The notes under the pieces are model-generated. The model searched no databases. It was not told where the DNA came from and saw only the letters and a program-made list of their open reading frames with translations. From positions 1-48,745 of IMG/VR virus record IMGVR_UViG_3300021517_000007: a stretch of DNA of 48,745 nucleotides; one strand, given 5' to 3'. This DNA is from a virus. The translations under genes were made by a program, and so were the position numbers. The stretch's first letter is position 1. Every line of letters begins with the position of its first letter. Shown here piece after piece: positions 16,201 to 23,140 of this stretch.

Positions 16201-17519
16201 CGGCACTGATTGTGTTTGGGTTGGGCCTATCTGCTGTAGGCGCAGCGTCTCTTATATTTGCCGCAGCCTTCTATGTCGCGATCAAAGCAGTTCAGGTGGG
16301 CGTTCAAATTATTCGCGACGGATTCGAGCATGTGGCCACAGCAATCCCGCGGCTTGCGAACGCCTTGGCCAGAGGCATGATCGAGTTCGTCGCGACGATT
16401 GGGAAAGGTGCCACAGAACTGGTAAAGGCGTTCTCTGCCTTGTTGGGCGCACTTTTGGACGCGGTCATCCAGAACGTCCCAAAGATGGGTCAAGCATTCC
16501 GCACTCTAGTGCTCGAAGGAATTAAGAATATTCGGGCCTTGTTCCCGACGTTGATCACTGTTGGCTTCGAGATGTTGGTTCGTCTGATGCGTGGGATCCG
16601 GGATAATATTCCGCAAATTGTCCGGCTGGGCAGCGATATTGTTGTTCGTTTCTTGAACGGTCTGGCGAGCAACATGAACCGGATTGTTACGGCTGGCGTC
16701 AACGTTGTGGTAAAGTTTATCAACGGTGTGTCCAACAATATGTCGCGGGTCGTGAACGCTGGGATCAATCTTATTACTCGGTTCATTCGAGAGGTTAGTC
16801 AGGGAGCAAATAAATTGGTGAACGAGGGCGCCGATGCGGTGATTAAGTTTATCAATGGCGTCGCGACCACTATCAGAAATCGTTCGGGCGACTTGCGCGC
16901 GGCGGGTGCAAATCTGGCTGGCGCAATCATTGATGGCATGACGGGTGGGCTTGCGAGCGGAGTTGGTCGAGTTGTGGCCGAAGCGCGTCGAATCGCCATT
17001 GCCGCCCTTCAGGCTGCCAAGGATGTGTTTGGCATCAACTCGCCGGCGCGAGAAACAATGCTTCTGGGCCGATATTTCGACGACGGCCTCGTTGTCGGGC
17101 TGGATAACAATTCCAAGCAGGTTCAGAAGTCTGCCGCGCGGGTCGGGAATGCTGCTATTAGTGCGATGAAGGCGTCGTTGAAAGACATGGACAAGATGAT
17201 GGACGGCGATCTGAATATTCGCCCAGTCGTGGCGCCTGTTCTAGACCTTACTTCGTTCCGTAAAGACGCAGCGACAGCCAACGCGTTGCTTCGTAATGGT
17301 AGGCTTACCCCTCAGGTCTCTGTGAATCGGGCCGGAGATATTGCTCAAGCGCGGGCGGTAAGTGCTCAGGCGTTTGCGCAGCAAGCGGAGCTCGCTCGGC
17401 AAGCTCGCGTAGAATTTAAGCAGTACAACAACTCGCCCAAGGCTCTGAGCGCTTTGGAAATCTATCGGAATACGCGCAATCAATTGGATCTCGCAAAGGA
17501 GGCTTTGAGTCAGCTATGA
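13275..17519 (+). CDS. Tail tape measure protein
   Basis: At 1414 aa it is the longest protein in the genome. It sets tail length and is ejected with the DNA. The N-terminal third has the tape-measure domain (SIQTILANTNDTNLRQVNDA, NFAEMTRNIGTFTAAGVNL, YQLSQAIAAGSVKLMDWNSV). Residues about 620-1000 are repeated hydrophobic Ala/Leu/Ile helices, likely membrane-inserting. Residues about 1050-1200 hold near-repeats of a VVKFINGV/NNMSRVVNAG type. The C-terminus is charged and helical. ATG 13275 overlaps the previous stop. At about 1.5 A per residue the tail would be near 200 nm (estimate). Confidence 0.93.
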   Translation: MATVESRILTMKFDNKDFLTAASVTMAAISKLKDAMNFGSSQKALQNVGAEASKVNLNNLEQSAGRVSTAFLGMATVAITALANITNRAVDAGISLVKSLTLEPVMQGFQEYELNIRSIQTILANTNDTNLRQVNDALDELNEYADKTIYNFAEMTRNIGTFTAAGVNLDTSVQSIKGLANLAAISGSSSQQASTAMYQLSQAIAAGSVKLMDWNSVVNAGMGGQVFQKALFETGKALGTIENVPIDTTFKQWTDAGNTFRGSLEKGWVTSEVLTTTLQGFTGEMSKAELQAKGFTAEQIAQIQELGKTGVEAATKVRTFTQLMDTAKEAVASGWSESFRTVIGNFNQATNLFTRISTVFGNITEESSSARNELLSGWAKAGGRTDLIEGLANIFKGLGSVLQTVREAFRDVFPRTTVDDLVNMTARFREFTEGLIPSQETLEQIGRIATGVFSALSIGIKVIKGIAGFIFDLAAALFGASGGFLEIAAKVGDFFKKVDDGVPQVSVLSGVVESVTTGVQGLSDAFKRFGDFVAPILSQIGEFGKSVRERFSEVFAGIDWSSIFTLGGAAGAGALAVAIRKLVSEGFGVSLDLSGGFLDSVKDSLQGLTGVLEGMQQNLKANALLKIAGAIAILAGALVILSMINAADLAKAIGAMSAGFAVLLGGMAIMDRIVDSPAAVKMPALAAGLVLLSTSLLILAAALKRLSGLSWEEIAKGLVGIAGGLLALTKAANALAKDPKGLIRAGLGIIAIATAMVILAQALEDLAALSWSDLARGLTAVAAALIVISQGMKMMPPLKGQAVSLVIIAGALLLLSKAIQSFAGPELKESGKGLLVMAAALVILAKAMSKMPTNMLANAAALLVLSGALLIISKVVQTFGGMSIGEIAKGLITLALALTIIGVALAAMSGTMAGAGALLVAAAAIAIFIPVITSLSELSWGDLVKSLISFTIAMTLLFAAGVAFGSAAPLIAAGGAALIVFGLGLSAVGAASLIFAAAFYVAIKAVQVGVQIIRDGFEHVATAIPRLANALARGMIEFVATIGKGATELVKAFSALLGALLDAVIQNVPKMGQAFRTLVLEGIKNIRALFPTLITVGFEMLVRLMRGIRDNIPQIVRLGSDIVVRFLNGLASNMNRIVTAGVNVVVKFINGVSNNMSRVVNAGINLITRFIREVSQGANKLVNEGADAVIKFINGVATTIRNRSGDLRAAGANLAGAIIDGMTGGLASGVGRVVAEARRIAIAALQAAKDVFGINSPARETMLLGRYFDDGLVVGLDNNSKQVQKSAARVGNAAISAMKASLKDMDKMMDGDLNIRPVVAPVLDLTSFRKDAATANALLRNGRLTPQVSVNRAGDIAQARAVSAQAFAQQAELARQARVEFKQYNNSPKALSALEIYRNTRNQLDLAKEALSQL

Positions 17520-18337
17520 TTGTATTTGACGCAGTCCGGCTCATTGGTCTGACCGAGATCGACTTGCCGATCTTTGGGGTCAAGGCGACCGACCCGTATC
17601 AAGTTGCTCATATCGACGGTTTAGGTCCGCCTGAACTCGATGTCGTTCTCGCCGAGACGCATACTCCGGGCGGGGTGTTTGTAGATCGGCGCTCGCAAGG
17701 CAGGCAGATTGTTGCTCGGGTGGGCCTTAACCCTGATTACAAGATTGGCCAAACAGTCTCCGATTTGCGTTACTATCTGTACGGGCTGCTGAGTCCGGGC
17801 GTTGATCCGGCAAATCAGTCCATTCGCGTGGTTTTTCTCTCCCAGAACGAAGCTGTTGTTGAGACGGTTGGTTACGTTAAGCGTATTGAGATTGTTCCGT
17901 TCAATAAGAAACCAGAAGTCCAGATTACGATCGATTGTCTAGGACCTTATCTGGAAAAGCCGGACGTAACCCGTTTTATCCCGCCGGCAACAAGTACGTG
18001 GACAATTGACAATGTGGGGCTCGCTCCTACCGGCGTGGCCTTTGAGATTAAATTTCTGACAGCCGTTTCGACTTTCTCTATCGCAATTCAAAATGGAACC
18101 TTTATGGACTTCCAATCGGCTTTTGCAGTAAACGATCGTCTGATTGTTGATACGAATCAGGCCACGCGACAGGTTAAACTAAAAAGAGAGGCTTCGTTTA
18201 TCCGATTTTTGGAGATGCTGACAGCAGAATCGAAATGGTTAACGCTACATGGCGGCACGCACGTCGTTCAGACATCCAATCCCTCGCAGTTTGAATGGAT
18301 CTCTTTTGAGTATCGTAGCCGGCATTGGGGGATCTAG
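17516..18337 (+). CDS. Distal tail protein (Dit-like)
   Basis: A 273-aa protein overlapping the tape-measure stop by 4 nt. It is beta-rich, with GPPELDVVLAETHTPGGVFV, GRQIVARVGLNPDYKIGQTV, a YYLYGLLSPG turn and a C-terminal galectin-like half (DCLGPYLEKPD, EWISFEYRSRHWGI). That size, order and two-domain look fit the Dit or Sipho_tail family forming the hexameric hub between tube and baseplate. Confidence 0.82.
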   Translation: MIVFDAVRLIGLTEIDLPIFGVKATDPYQVAHIDGLGPPELDVVLAETHTPGGVFVDRRSQGRQIVARVGLNPDYKIGQTVSDLRYYLYGLLSPGVDPANQSIRVVFLSQNEAVVETVGYVKRIEIVPFNKKPEVQITIDCLGPYLEKPDVTRFIPPATSTWTIDNVGLAPTGVAFEIKFLTAVSTFSIAIQNGTFMDFQSAFAVNDRLIVDTNQATRQVKLKREASFIRFLEMLTAESKWLTLHGGTHVVQTSNPSQFEWISFEYRSRHWGI

Positions 18338-19522
18338 ATGTCTACTTTAGATTTCCTTGTTTTGAGCTCGTCGACCTTTTTGCCAGTGGGCGATCCGATT
18401 ACGCATTATCATTCATTGATCTGGACTGAGCGCTTCGCCGAGCCTGGCGAGTTTCAGCTAGAGACGTATGCGGTTCGTAAGACTTTGGCTGTGTTGCCCA
18501 TGGAAACCCTAGTCAGTCTGCGCCAGACAACTGAGGTAATGATGGTCGAGAATATCCGCATTGAAACGGATGACGCCGGCATTGAGAAGCTTATTGTGTC
18601 TGGGAGATCTATCACGTCATTTCTGAATCATCGCGTCTTGGGGAGAAAGCGAGCTCAGCGGTACAAAGCATTCTCGCACTCACCGCTTGCATCAGCTTTA
18701 CGATTGATTTACCATGCCCTACATGAACGGTCCACGTATGACTATACTCGGCAGCCTCCGGTTGTGAGCGCGAAGAATTCGAACGATGGAGTCTTAAACA
18801 CTGTCGTCACGGATAGCACCACCGATATTACGAGCGGCAACGCGGGGCCGATCAAGCAACGGTTTATTCGTCCGGGCCCAGCGCTGCCCGAAGTTCAGAA
18901 ATTTTTACGGTATCGCCCTTATGGTTTTCGGACGATCCGACCGCCTTCCTCAGGGCGCGTAATAGATATTGATTCGTCTACAGGTGCTGTTACGGGCGCG
19001 ACAAATACAAACATTACTGCCCTGCGGTGGGACGTGTATCGCGGATTTAACAAGAGCCATGGCCAGACTACGTACGCCATTGTGATCTTTGACACTGAGA
19101 TCGACGATTTGATCCGGCCGAACTATACCTTCTCTATGGATATTTACCATAACGAGGCAGCGATTCTTGTTAATAACGGCATCGTTATTGCTCGTCGCCC
19201 GGAAGGGCAGCTAACCGGTCTTAGTCGTCGAGTGTTTTATATTGACGGGGGCGATCCCGAAGAAGGGTATGATAACACTGAGTGGAACGAGCATAATGTT
19301 GACGAAGGCGAACGTATTCTCGAAGCCCATCTAAAACTGCAAGCTGTCGACGGCGAGGTGTCTACACGATCGCAATGGGTCTACGGGCAGGATTATTTTC
19401 TGGGGGATATTGTCTCGGTCCGTGGCCGATATACGCCTATGGTGCGTGCTCGTGTTACTGAGTATATTCGTACTGATACCCCTGAGGGGTTTGAGGCATA
19501 TCCGGCGTTTACATACCTATAG
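18338..19522 (+). CDS. Gp37-like tail/baseplate protein (ReqiPepy6 family)
   Basis: A 394-aa protein starting directly after the Dit-like stop. The N-terminus (YHSLIWTERFAEPGEFQLE, MVENIRIETDDAGIEKLIVS, GRSITSFLNHRVLG) matches the siphovirus ReqiPepy6 Gp37-like family found in actinobacterial phages, and the C-terminus (QDYFLGDIVSVRGRYTPMV, RARVTEYIRT) is typical of the same family. It probably acts as the hub or tail-tip protein after Dit. It closes the left structural block; fibres are encoded far away at 43.7-48.4 kb. Confidence 0.82.
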   Translation: MSTLDFLVLSSSTFLPVGDPITHYHSLIWTERFAEPGEFQLETYAVRKTLAVLPMETLVSLRQTTEVMMVENIRIETDDAGIEKLIVSGRSITSFLNHRVLGRKRAQRYKAFSHSPLASALRLIYHALHERSTYDYTRQPPVVSAKNSNDGVLNTVVTDSTTDITSGNAGPIKQRFIRPGPALPEVQKFLRYRPYGFRTIRPPSSGRVIDIDSSTGAVTGATNTNITALRWDVYRGFNKSHGQTTYAIVIFDTEIDDLIRPNYTFSMDIYHNEAAILVNNGIVIARRPEGQLTGLSRRVFYIDGGDPEEGYDNTEWNEHNVDEGERILEAHLKLQAVDGEVSTRSQWVYGQDYFLGDIVSVRGRYTPMVRARVTEYIRTDTPEGFEAYPAFTYL

Positions 19523-19531
19523 GAGTTTAGC

Positions 19532-19735
19532 GTGGAAATGTATCTAGTAATTCTAGTGCTTCTCGGTCTGAATCTGTTATATTTGTATTATCATCGGCGC
19601 AAAACAGACGGTGTTATTTTGATCACTGAACATGATGGTAAAAAGTTGTTCAGTTTGGAGCTTAATGTCGATCCGTTAGACATGGAGCATAAGAAACGCG
19701 TTATATTTTCGGTAGAGCGGTCTGACCGCGATTGA
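19532..19735 (+). CDS. Small membrane-anchored protein
   Basis: A 67-aa protein starting at GTG 19532 behind AGGAG. Residues 3-20 (MYLVILVLLGLNLLYLYY) form a single membrane helix, followed by a basic stop (HRRK) and a soluble beta-like tail ending SVERSDRD. It is the last gene of the tail operon and its stop lies just downstream of the P1 upstream box. Function is unknown. Confidence 0.7.
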   Translation: MEMYLVILVLLGLNLLYLYYHRRKTDGVILITEHDGKKLFSLELNVDPLDMEHKKRVIFSVERSDRD

Positions 19736-19762
19736 TACACGTCATATAATGACACCCTCTAC
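19726..19762 (+). promoter_or_regulatory. Phage promoter P1
   Basis: CCGCG at 19726-19730, a 14-nt spacer, then TATAAT 19745-19750 followed by GACACCCTCTAC. It matches the recurring TCGCG-N14-TATAATGAGACC consensus with three changes. It overlaps the end of the preceding small gene and drives the gene starting at 19776. No -35 hexamer is seen at the usual distance. Confidence 0.7.
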
Positions 19763-19775
19763 CGAAAGGAGCACC

Positions 19776-20060
19776 ATGTTGCGCCGTAAGACTAAAGAGA
19801 AGTCGAAGCTTGATGAGGCTATTGACGAGATTTTCTCGGAAATGGCCGGCTTGACATCAGACTCTGACGAGTATGCCGCGATGGCAGACCAGCTAACGAA
19901 GCTTTATGCGCTGAAGGAAATTGACCGCCCTCAGCGCGTGAGCCCGGACGCTTGGGCTGCCGTACTTGGTAACCTTGCCGGAATTCTGGTGATTGTCGGT
20001 TATGAACGAACTCACGTCATCACCTCGAAGGCTCTGCCTTTCTTGCGTATTCTGCGCTGA
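19776..20060 (+). CDS. Small phage protein with C-terminal membrane segment
   Basis: A 94-aa protein starting ATG 19776 behind GAAAGGAG. A basic N-terminus (LRRKTKEKSKLDEAIDEIF) is followed by a helix with acidic patches (SDSDEYAAMADQLTKLYALK), and residues about 65-82 (WAAVLGNLAGILVIVGYE) form a hydrophobic segment. This architecture recurs among small proteins of actinobacterial phages. It is a single-gene unit between P1 and an intrinsic terminator. Function is unknown. Confidence 0.8.
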   Translation: MLRRKTKEKSKLDEAIDEIFSEMAGLTSDSDEYAAMADQLTKLYALKEIDRPQRVSPDAWAAVLGNLAGILVIVGYERTHVITSKALPFLRILR

Positions 20061-20088
20061 CCGTAACCCCGGACGATTGAAGGTAAAG

Positions 20089-20120
20089 GCTAAAGCTCCC
20101 TACAAGGAGTTTTAGCTTTT
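20089..20120 (+). terminator. Intrinsic terminator T1
   Basis: An 11-bp stem, GCTAAAGCTCC (20089-20099) with GGAGTTTTAGC (20106-20116), loop CTACAA, followed by TTTT. The CTAAA...TTTAG stem ends and the ACAA loop recur in the other cassette terminators. Confidence 0.85.
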
Positions 20121-20180
20121 GCCCACACTTCGGATAAATTGAAAATCTAAAAATTCCCCGGAGCAAAAATTGTAGGAAGG

Positions 20181-20217
20181 TCGCGGAAATAACACGTAGT
20201 ATAATGAGACCCCCTAC
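20181..20217 (+). promoter_or_regulatory. Phage promoter P2
   Basis: TCGCG at 20181-20185, 14-nt spacer, TATAAT 20200-20205, then GAGACCCCCTAC. It drives the 39-aa ORF at 20235. The spacer differs from the P3/P6 version (TTGCATGC is replaced), which helps define the invariant positions. Confidence 0.8.
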
Positions 20218-20234
20218 TAATGAAAGGAAAGACC

Positions 20235-20354
20235 ATGACCCTTTCCGCCGCTCGCGCGACTGTGGTGACCTATCTCTTTGACGAAGACCTTAGAGAGAAG
20301 CGTCGCCAGACCCGCGCAACCCGCCGGATCGAAGACATGGCTGTCGTTCGATAG
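20235..20354 (+). CDS. 39-aa basic protein
   Basis: A small ORF with its own promoter (P2), a GAAAGGAAAG ribosome site and a terminator. The product is Arg-rich (LREKRRQTRATRRIEDMAVV) with a short hydrophobic start and no clear membrane span. The cassette organisation is the main support for it being real. Function is unknown. Confidence 0.6.
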   Translation: MTLSAARATVVTYLFDEDLREKRRQTRATRRIEDMAVVR

Positions 20355-20361
20355 CCGTCTT

Positions 20362-20394
20362 AAGACAAGACTCCCACACGGAGTCTTAGTCTTG
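20362..20394 (+). terminator. Intrinsic terminator T2
   Basis: AAGACTCC pairs with GGAGTCTT around a CACAC loop, and flanking AAGAC/GTCTT extend the stem with one bulge. The U-tract after it is weak (CTTGGTT). Confidence 0.7.
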
Positions 20395-20400
20395 GTTAGG

Positions 20401-20437
20401 TCGCGAAAATTGCATGCCATATAATGAGACCCACTAC
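20401..20437 (+). promoter_or_regulatory. Phage promoter P3
   Basis: TCGCG 20401-20405, spacer containing TTGCATGC, TATAAT 20420-20425 and GAGACCCACTAC. It drives the 47-aa membrane protein at 20452. Confidence 0.85.
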
Positions 20438-20451
20438 TTAAGGAGAAGACC

Positions 20452-20595
20452 ATGACCTGGACTGAACTCTGCCAGAAGAACGTTGACCACTACAACCAGA
20501 GCCCGACCGTTCACAACACTATCACTGTTGCGTACGGCGCGGCCGTCGTTGGACTGCTCATCGTTGCTCGGCGCCGTTTGGCCAAGACCCGTTAA
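20452..20595 (+). CDS. 47-aa single-span membrane protein
   Basis: A small protein starting behind TAAGGAGAAG. The N-terminal half is soluble (WTELCQKNVDHYNQSPTVHN), then AYGAAVVGLLIVA spans the membrane, followed by a basic RRRLAKTR tail. The positive-inside pattern places the C-terminus in the cytoplasm. It is an independent unit between P3 and T3. Function is unknown. Confidence 0.7.
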   Translation: MTWTELCQKNVDHYNQSPTVHNTITVAYGAAVVGLLIVARRRLAKTR

Positions 20596-20608
20596 CCAGT
20601 AGTTCTAA

Positions 20609-20645
20609 AGCTATAGATCCCCACAAGGATCTATGGTTTTGTTTT
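20609..20645 (+). terminator. Intrinsic terminator T3
   Basis: ATAGATCC (20613-20620) pairs with GGATCTAT (20627-20634) around CCACAA, followed by GGTTTTGTTTTT. Confidence 0.85.
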
Positions 20646-20659
20646 TGGAGCCGATGGCA

Positions 20660-20696
20660 TCGCGAGAATCGCATGCTGTATAATGAGACCCCCTAC
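20660..20696 (+). promoter_or_regulatory. Phage promoter P4
   Basis: TCGCG, spacer AGAATCGCATGCTG, TATAAT at 20679-20684, then GAGACCCCCTAC. It drives the 60-aa protein at 20713. Confidence 0.85.
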
Positions 20697-20712
20697 CGAA
20701 AGGAAGATTGAA

Positions 20713-20895
20713 ATGAACGGCTCCACCGTCGCACTCCTGATCGTGACCACTACCAACCTCGCCGCCACCCTGGGCATTGCATACGCAGCCGTCAAGGGTA
20801 AGCAGCAGGTTGAGCAAGAGGTTGCTGATCTGAAGACCAAGACGAACAAGACCGTCTCCAAGCTCAAGGCTGCTCTTGAGGACCTGGAGGTCTGA
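20713..20895 (+). CDS. 60-aa membrane protein with coiled coil
   Basis: Starts at ATG 20713 behind AAAGGAAG. Residues 5-27 (TVALLIVTTTNLAATLGIAY) form one membrane span; residues 28-60 are a Lys/Glu/Leu helix with heptad-like spacing, suggesting coiled-coil self-assembly beneath the membrane. An upstream in-frame ATG at 20683 is part of promoter P4 and is unlikely to be used. It sits between P4 and T4. Function is unknown. Confidence 0.75.
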   Translation: MNGSTVALLIVTTTNLAATLGIAYAAVKGKQQVEQEVADLKTKTNKTVSKLKAALEDLEV

Positions 20896-20899
20896 TGAC

Positions 20900-20939
20900 T
20901 TTAGCCCCCTAACACGGGGCTAAGGTTTTCTTTTTTTTG
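20900..20939 (+). terminator. Intrinsic terminator T4
   Basis: CTTTAGCCCC pairs with GGGGCTAAG around CTAACAC, followed by a long T-tract (TTTTCTTTTTTTT). It is the strongest terminator in the region. Confidence 0.9.
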
Positions 20940-20956
20940 TTTGAAGGGAAGCACAA

Positions 20957-21076
20957 ATGGGCGACGTCATTTCCGCCATTATTCTTCTGTTGATGTTCGG
21001 GCCATATTTCCTGTCGCTCATGGCTGAAGATCTGATCGAACTGCGTCACCGCCGACAACTACAGGAGGACCAGTGA
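20957..21076 (+). CDS. 39-aa membrane protein
   Basis: A small ORF starting at ATG 20957 behind GAAGGGAAG. Residues 4-22 (VISAIILLLMFGPYFLSLMA) form a membrane span, followed by a charged tail. It ends in GTGA overlapping the next start, so the two are probably translationally coupled. It begins the next operon after T4; no consensus promoter precedes it, so expression may rely on readthrough or another promoter type. Confidence 0.6.
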   Translation: MGDVISAIILLLMFGPYFLSLMAEDLIELRHRRQLQEDQ

Positions 21077-21255
21077 GATCGTCGGTTCCAGGCGACATCT
21101 GGGTTTTAGCGGCATATATCTTTCTCAGTACGTCGTTTCTCTTATGCTCGTTTGTCACGGTCTTATTGACGCGAGCATATTATTACCAAATAAAGCGTGA
21201 ACGTGAAATTCGACTATTAGAACAGATGATGGAGAGGAGTGACGATGTTGACTGA
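21073..21255 (+). CDS. 60-aa membrane protein
   Basis: Starts at GTG 21073 behind AGGAGG, overlapping the upstream stop by 4 nt. Residues about 9-32 (IWVLAAYIFLSTSFLLCSFV) form a membrane helix, followed by a basic/acidic helix (QIKREREIRLLEQMMER). Its end overlaps the next start. Likely co-translated with both neighbours; function unknown. Confidence 0.7.
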   Translation: MRSSVPGDIWVLAAYIFLSTSFLLCSFVTVLLTRAYYYQIKREREIRLLEQMMERSDDVD

Positions 21256-22027
21256 TGTGATGCGGATGTCGCAAAAGTTTCTCGTCGACAATGCGCCTAC
21301 ATTACTTGCAACTGTAGGGCTTGCCGGGGTTGTTACAACGACGGTGCTTGCGTCACAAGCCGGTTTTCGAGCCGCCTATATTCTCGAGGAGGAGAAAGAC
21401 CGGCGGGCAGACGACGCAGCTCAGAACTATGTCGTTGCCGAACCGTTGGCTCAAGAAGACATCGTCTCGTTGACGTGGCGTCTTTATATTCCCGCGGTAG
21501 CAAGTGGTGTAGTCTCTTGCGCGTGCCTGATCGCCGCCGTATATGTCAGTAATCGTCGGACAGCCGCCATGGTCGCTGCATATTCTCTGACAGAGCGCGC
21601 GTTCACCGAGTATAAGCACAAGGTTACCGAGCAGCTGGGCTCAAGTAAAGAACGGGCACTGAGAGACGAGATTGCGCAAGATCGGGTACGTGATAACCCT
21701 GTTCGCAATCAACCCATTATTCAAGGTGTAGGCACAGTGCTGTGCTATGACCTCTACGCAGGGCGATATTTCTACAGTGATATGGAGGCAATGAGGAGAG
21801 CAGAAAACTACATTAACAAGAAGATCATCAACGACTTCTACGCGTCTCTGAGCGATCTGTACAATCAACTTGGTCTAGATCTAACGAAGTTCTCTGACGA
21901 CATCGGTTGGAATTCAGACCTGCTCTTGGAGTTGCGGTTCTCTACCACCATGGCAGACGACGATCGGCCGTGCATTGTCATGGATTTTATGGTGAGTCCG
22001 ACACGACACTACAACCGTGTGAGTTAG
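21245..22027 (+). CDS. Two-span membrane protein, DUF6353-like (copy 1)
   Basis: A 260-aa protein starting ATG 21245 behind GGAGAGGAG. Residues about 20-45 (LATVGLAGVVTTTVLASQAG) and 78-102 (AVASGVVSCACLIAAVYVSN) form two membrane helices with a charged region between and a soluble C-terminal domain (YFYSDMEAMRRAENYINKKI). It is clearly paralogous to the 24856 protein: shared TTTVLAS/TTVLAS in the first helix, and AYSLTERAFTEYKHKV against AYNGLDRAFKLYRDRV. I place it in the DUF6353-like phage membrane family from memory. Biochemical role unknown. Confidence 0.75.
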   Translation: MLTDVMRMSQKFLVDNAPTLLATVGLAGVVTTTVLASQAGFRAAYILEEEKDRRADDAAQNYVVAEPLAQEDIVSLTWRLYIPAVASGVVSCACLIAAVYVSNRRTAAMVAAYSLTERAFTEYKHKVTEQLGSSKERALRDEIAQDRVRDNPVRNQPIIQGVGTVLCYDLYAGRYFYSDMEAMRRAENYINKKIINDFYASLSDLYNQLGLDLTKFSDDIGWNSDLLLELRFSTTMADDDRPCIVMDFMVSPTRHYNRVS

Positions 22028-22065
22028 ACAACATTTAAACCCCCTATATTTAAAGGAGCATCACA

Positions 22066-22443
22066 ATGTGGAAGAAGATTGGCAAGTACGCGGCAATTAC
22101 CACGGTCGGCATCTTGACCTTGGCGGGCTGCGCGGATAGCGGCCCCACTTGGCAAGAAGAAATGCGGGCCGAGCTGGATGAGGTGTTCTACGAGGGTGGG
22201 CAGGACCCCGAGGAATTCTGCCAGGCGCTGGCTTTCTTTGGCGTGGACACGTCAGAGCAGATGGGCGCCATGTTGTTCACCTTTGCGGGTGATGAGTTGC
22301 CGGATCGCGACACCTTGGTTAGTGAGGTATCCGAGCTCGCGCCAGACAACGACCTTCTGGCAAAGTTGCCGGAGGATCTGACAATTGGCGACGTCGTTGA
22401 CGAGGCGGGAGCGTATATTCTCGAGCTCTGCGAGACCGAGTAA
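22066..22443 (+). CDS. Phage lipoprotein
   Basis: A 125-aa lipoprotein. Positively charged N-terminus (MWKKIGKY), hydrophobic core, and lipobox LAGC with Cys22 as the predicted lipidation site. The mature part is acidic and rich in Asp/Glu, with two later Cys residues (EEFCQAL and LELCETE) that could form a disulfide outside the membrane. AAAGGAG precedes the ATG. Phage lipoproteins often mediate superinfection exclusion at the host surface; that role is inferred here from localisation alone. Confidence 0.8.
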   Translation: MWKKIGKYAAITTVGILTLAGCADSGPTWQEEMRAELDEVFYEGGQDPEEFCQALAFFGVDTSEQMGAMLFTFAGDELPDRDTLVSEVSELAPDNDLLAKLPEDLTIGDVVDEAGAYILELCETE

Positions 22444-22474
22444 TCGCGAAAATTACATCCTCTATAGTGAGACC
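22444..22474 (+). promoter_or_regulatory. Phage promoter P5
   Basis: TCGCG 22444-22448, 14-nt spacer (AAAATTACATCCTC), TATAGT 22463-22468, GAGACC. The -10 has one change (TATAGT) and CCCCCTCAC comes slightly later. It drives the 75-aa protein at 22501. Confidence 0.75.
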
Positions 22475-22500
22475 AAACCCCCTCACAGGAAGGAAACACC

Positions 22501-22728
22501 ATGTCCCACACCCCGACCCCCGCTCCCGCGGCCGACGCTCCTAGCGAGTCGAAGACCGTGATCGTGGTCGACTGGAAGGCCCTTGGGAAGCGCGTCGCCA
22601 TTGTTGGCGGTACGCTTGCCGCCGGCCTTCTGCTCGGCTACGCTCTCACGTCGACGACCTCCGAGGAGTCGGACGACTGCGAGAACAAGCCGGAGAAGAC
22701 GGACGAGTCGACCCCCGACGAGATCTGA
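22501..22728 (+). CDS. 75-aa membrane protein with acidic tail
   Basis: Starts behind CAGGAAGGAA. A Pro/Ala-rich N-terminus, basic WKALGKR, a membrane span (VAIVGGTLAAGLLLGYAL), then a highly acidic C-terminus (SEESDDCENKPEKTDESTPD). Codons are strongly GC-biased, suggesting high expression. It is a stand-alone cassette between P5 and T5. Function is unknown. Confidence 0.75.
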   Translation: MSHTPTPAPAADAPSESKTVIVVDWKALGKRVAIVGGTLAAGLLLGYALTSTTSEESDDCENKPEKTDESTPDEI

Positions 22729-22737
22729 GTCCACAAA

Positions 22738-22775
22738 AGCTAAAGAGCCCCTAACAAGGCTCTTTAGTTTTTCTT
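22738..22775 (+). terminator. Intrinsic terminator T5
   Basis: CTAAAGAGCC (22740-22749) pairs with GGCTCTTTAG around CCTAACAA, then TTTTTCTTT. Confidence 0.9.
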
Positions 22776-22789
22776 TGGGAGGAGTTGTT

Positions 22790-23140
22790 TTGAGGAAAGC
22801 AGAGTTTGACGCCTTGTTGGGGCATATTTTCCAACAAGTCTCGTCAGTCTTAACTTTTAAACGAGGCGAGTACGCCAAGGAGGTCGACGTTCTAGCGAAC
22901 TTTACTACCGCTGCGAATCTGCAGCATACAAGTCGCCCGGGCGCCCTTGCGGGGATGCTGGCGAAGCATACGGTGTCGATATTTGATATGGCGAAGTCTC
23001 CTCATACCCACTCGCTCGAAGAGTGGGACGAAAAGATTATCGATCATATTAACTATCTGATTTTGTTATATGCGATTCTGGTTGAGGAACTGAACCCGCC
23101 GCGGACAGACCCAGACGACACGGAGGACGAGGATGTATAA
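22790..23140 (+). CDS. DUF1599 / nucleotide modification associated domain 1-like protein
   Basis: A 116-aa all-helical protein with the family signature: KRGEYAKEVDVLANFTTAA (E...D and NF), LAGMLAKHTVSIFDM, and EEWDEKIIDHINYLILLYA. This resembles MazG/HisE-type nucleotide pyrophosphohydrolases; the related Nmad1 domain is linked to phage nucleotide modification. It may alter dNTP pools or help make modified DNA. TTG 22790 is chosen because GGGAGGAG lies about 5 nt upstream; no ATG is available before the conserved core. Its end overlaps the next gene by 8 nt. Confidence 0.7.
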   Translation: MRKAEFDALLGHIFQQVSSVLTFKRGEYAKEVDVLANFTTAANLQHTSRPGALAGMLAKHTVSIFDMAKSPHTHSLEEWDEKIIDHINYLILLYAILVEELNPPRTDPDDTEDEDV

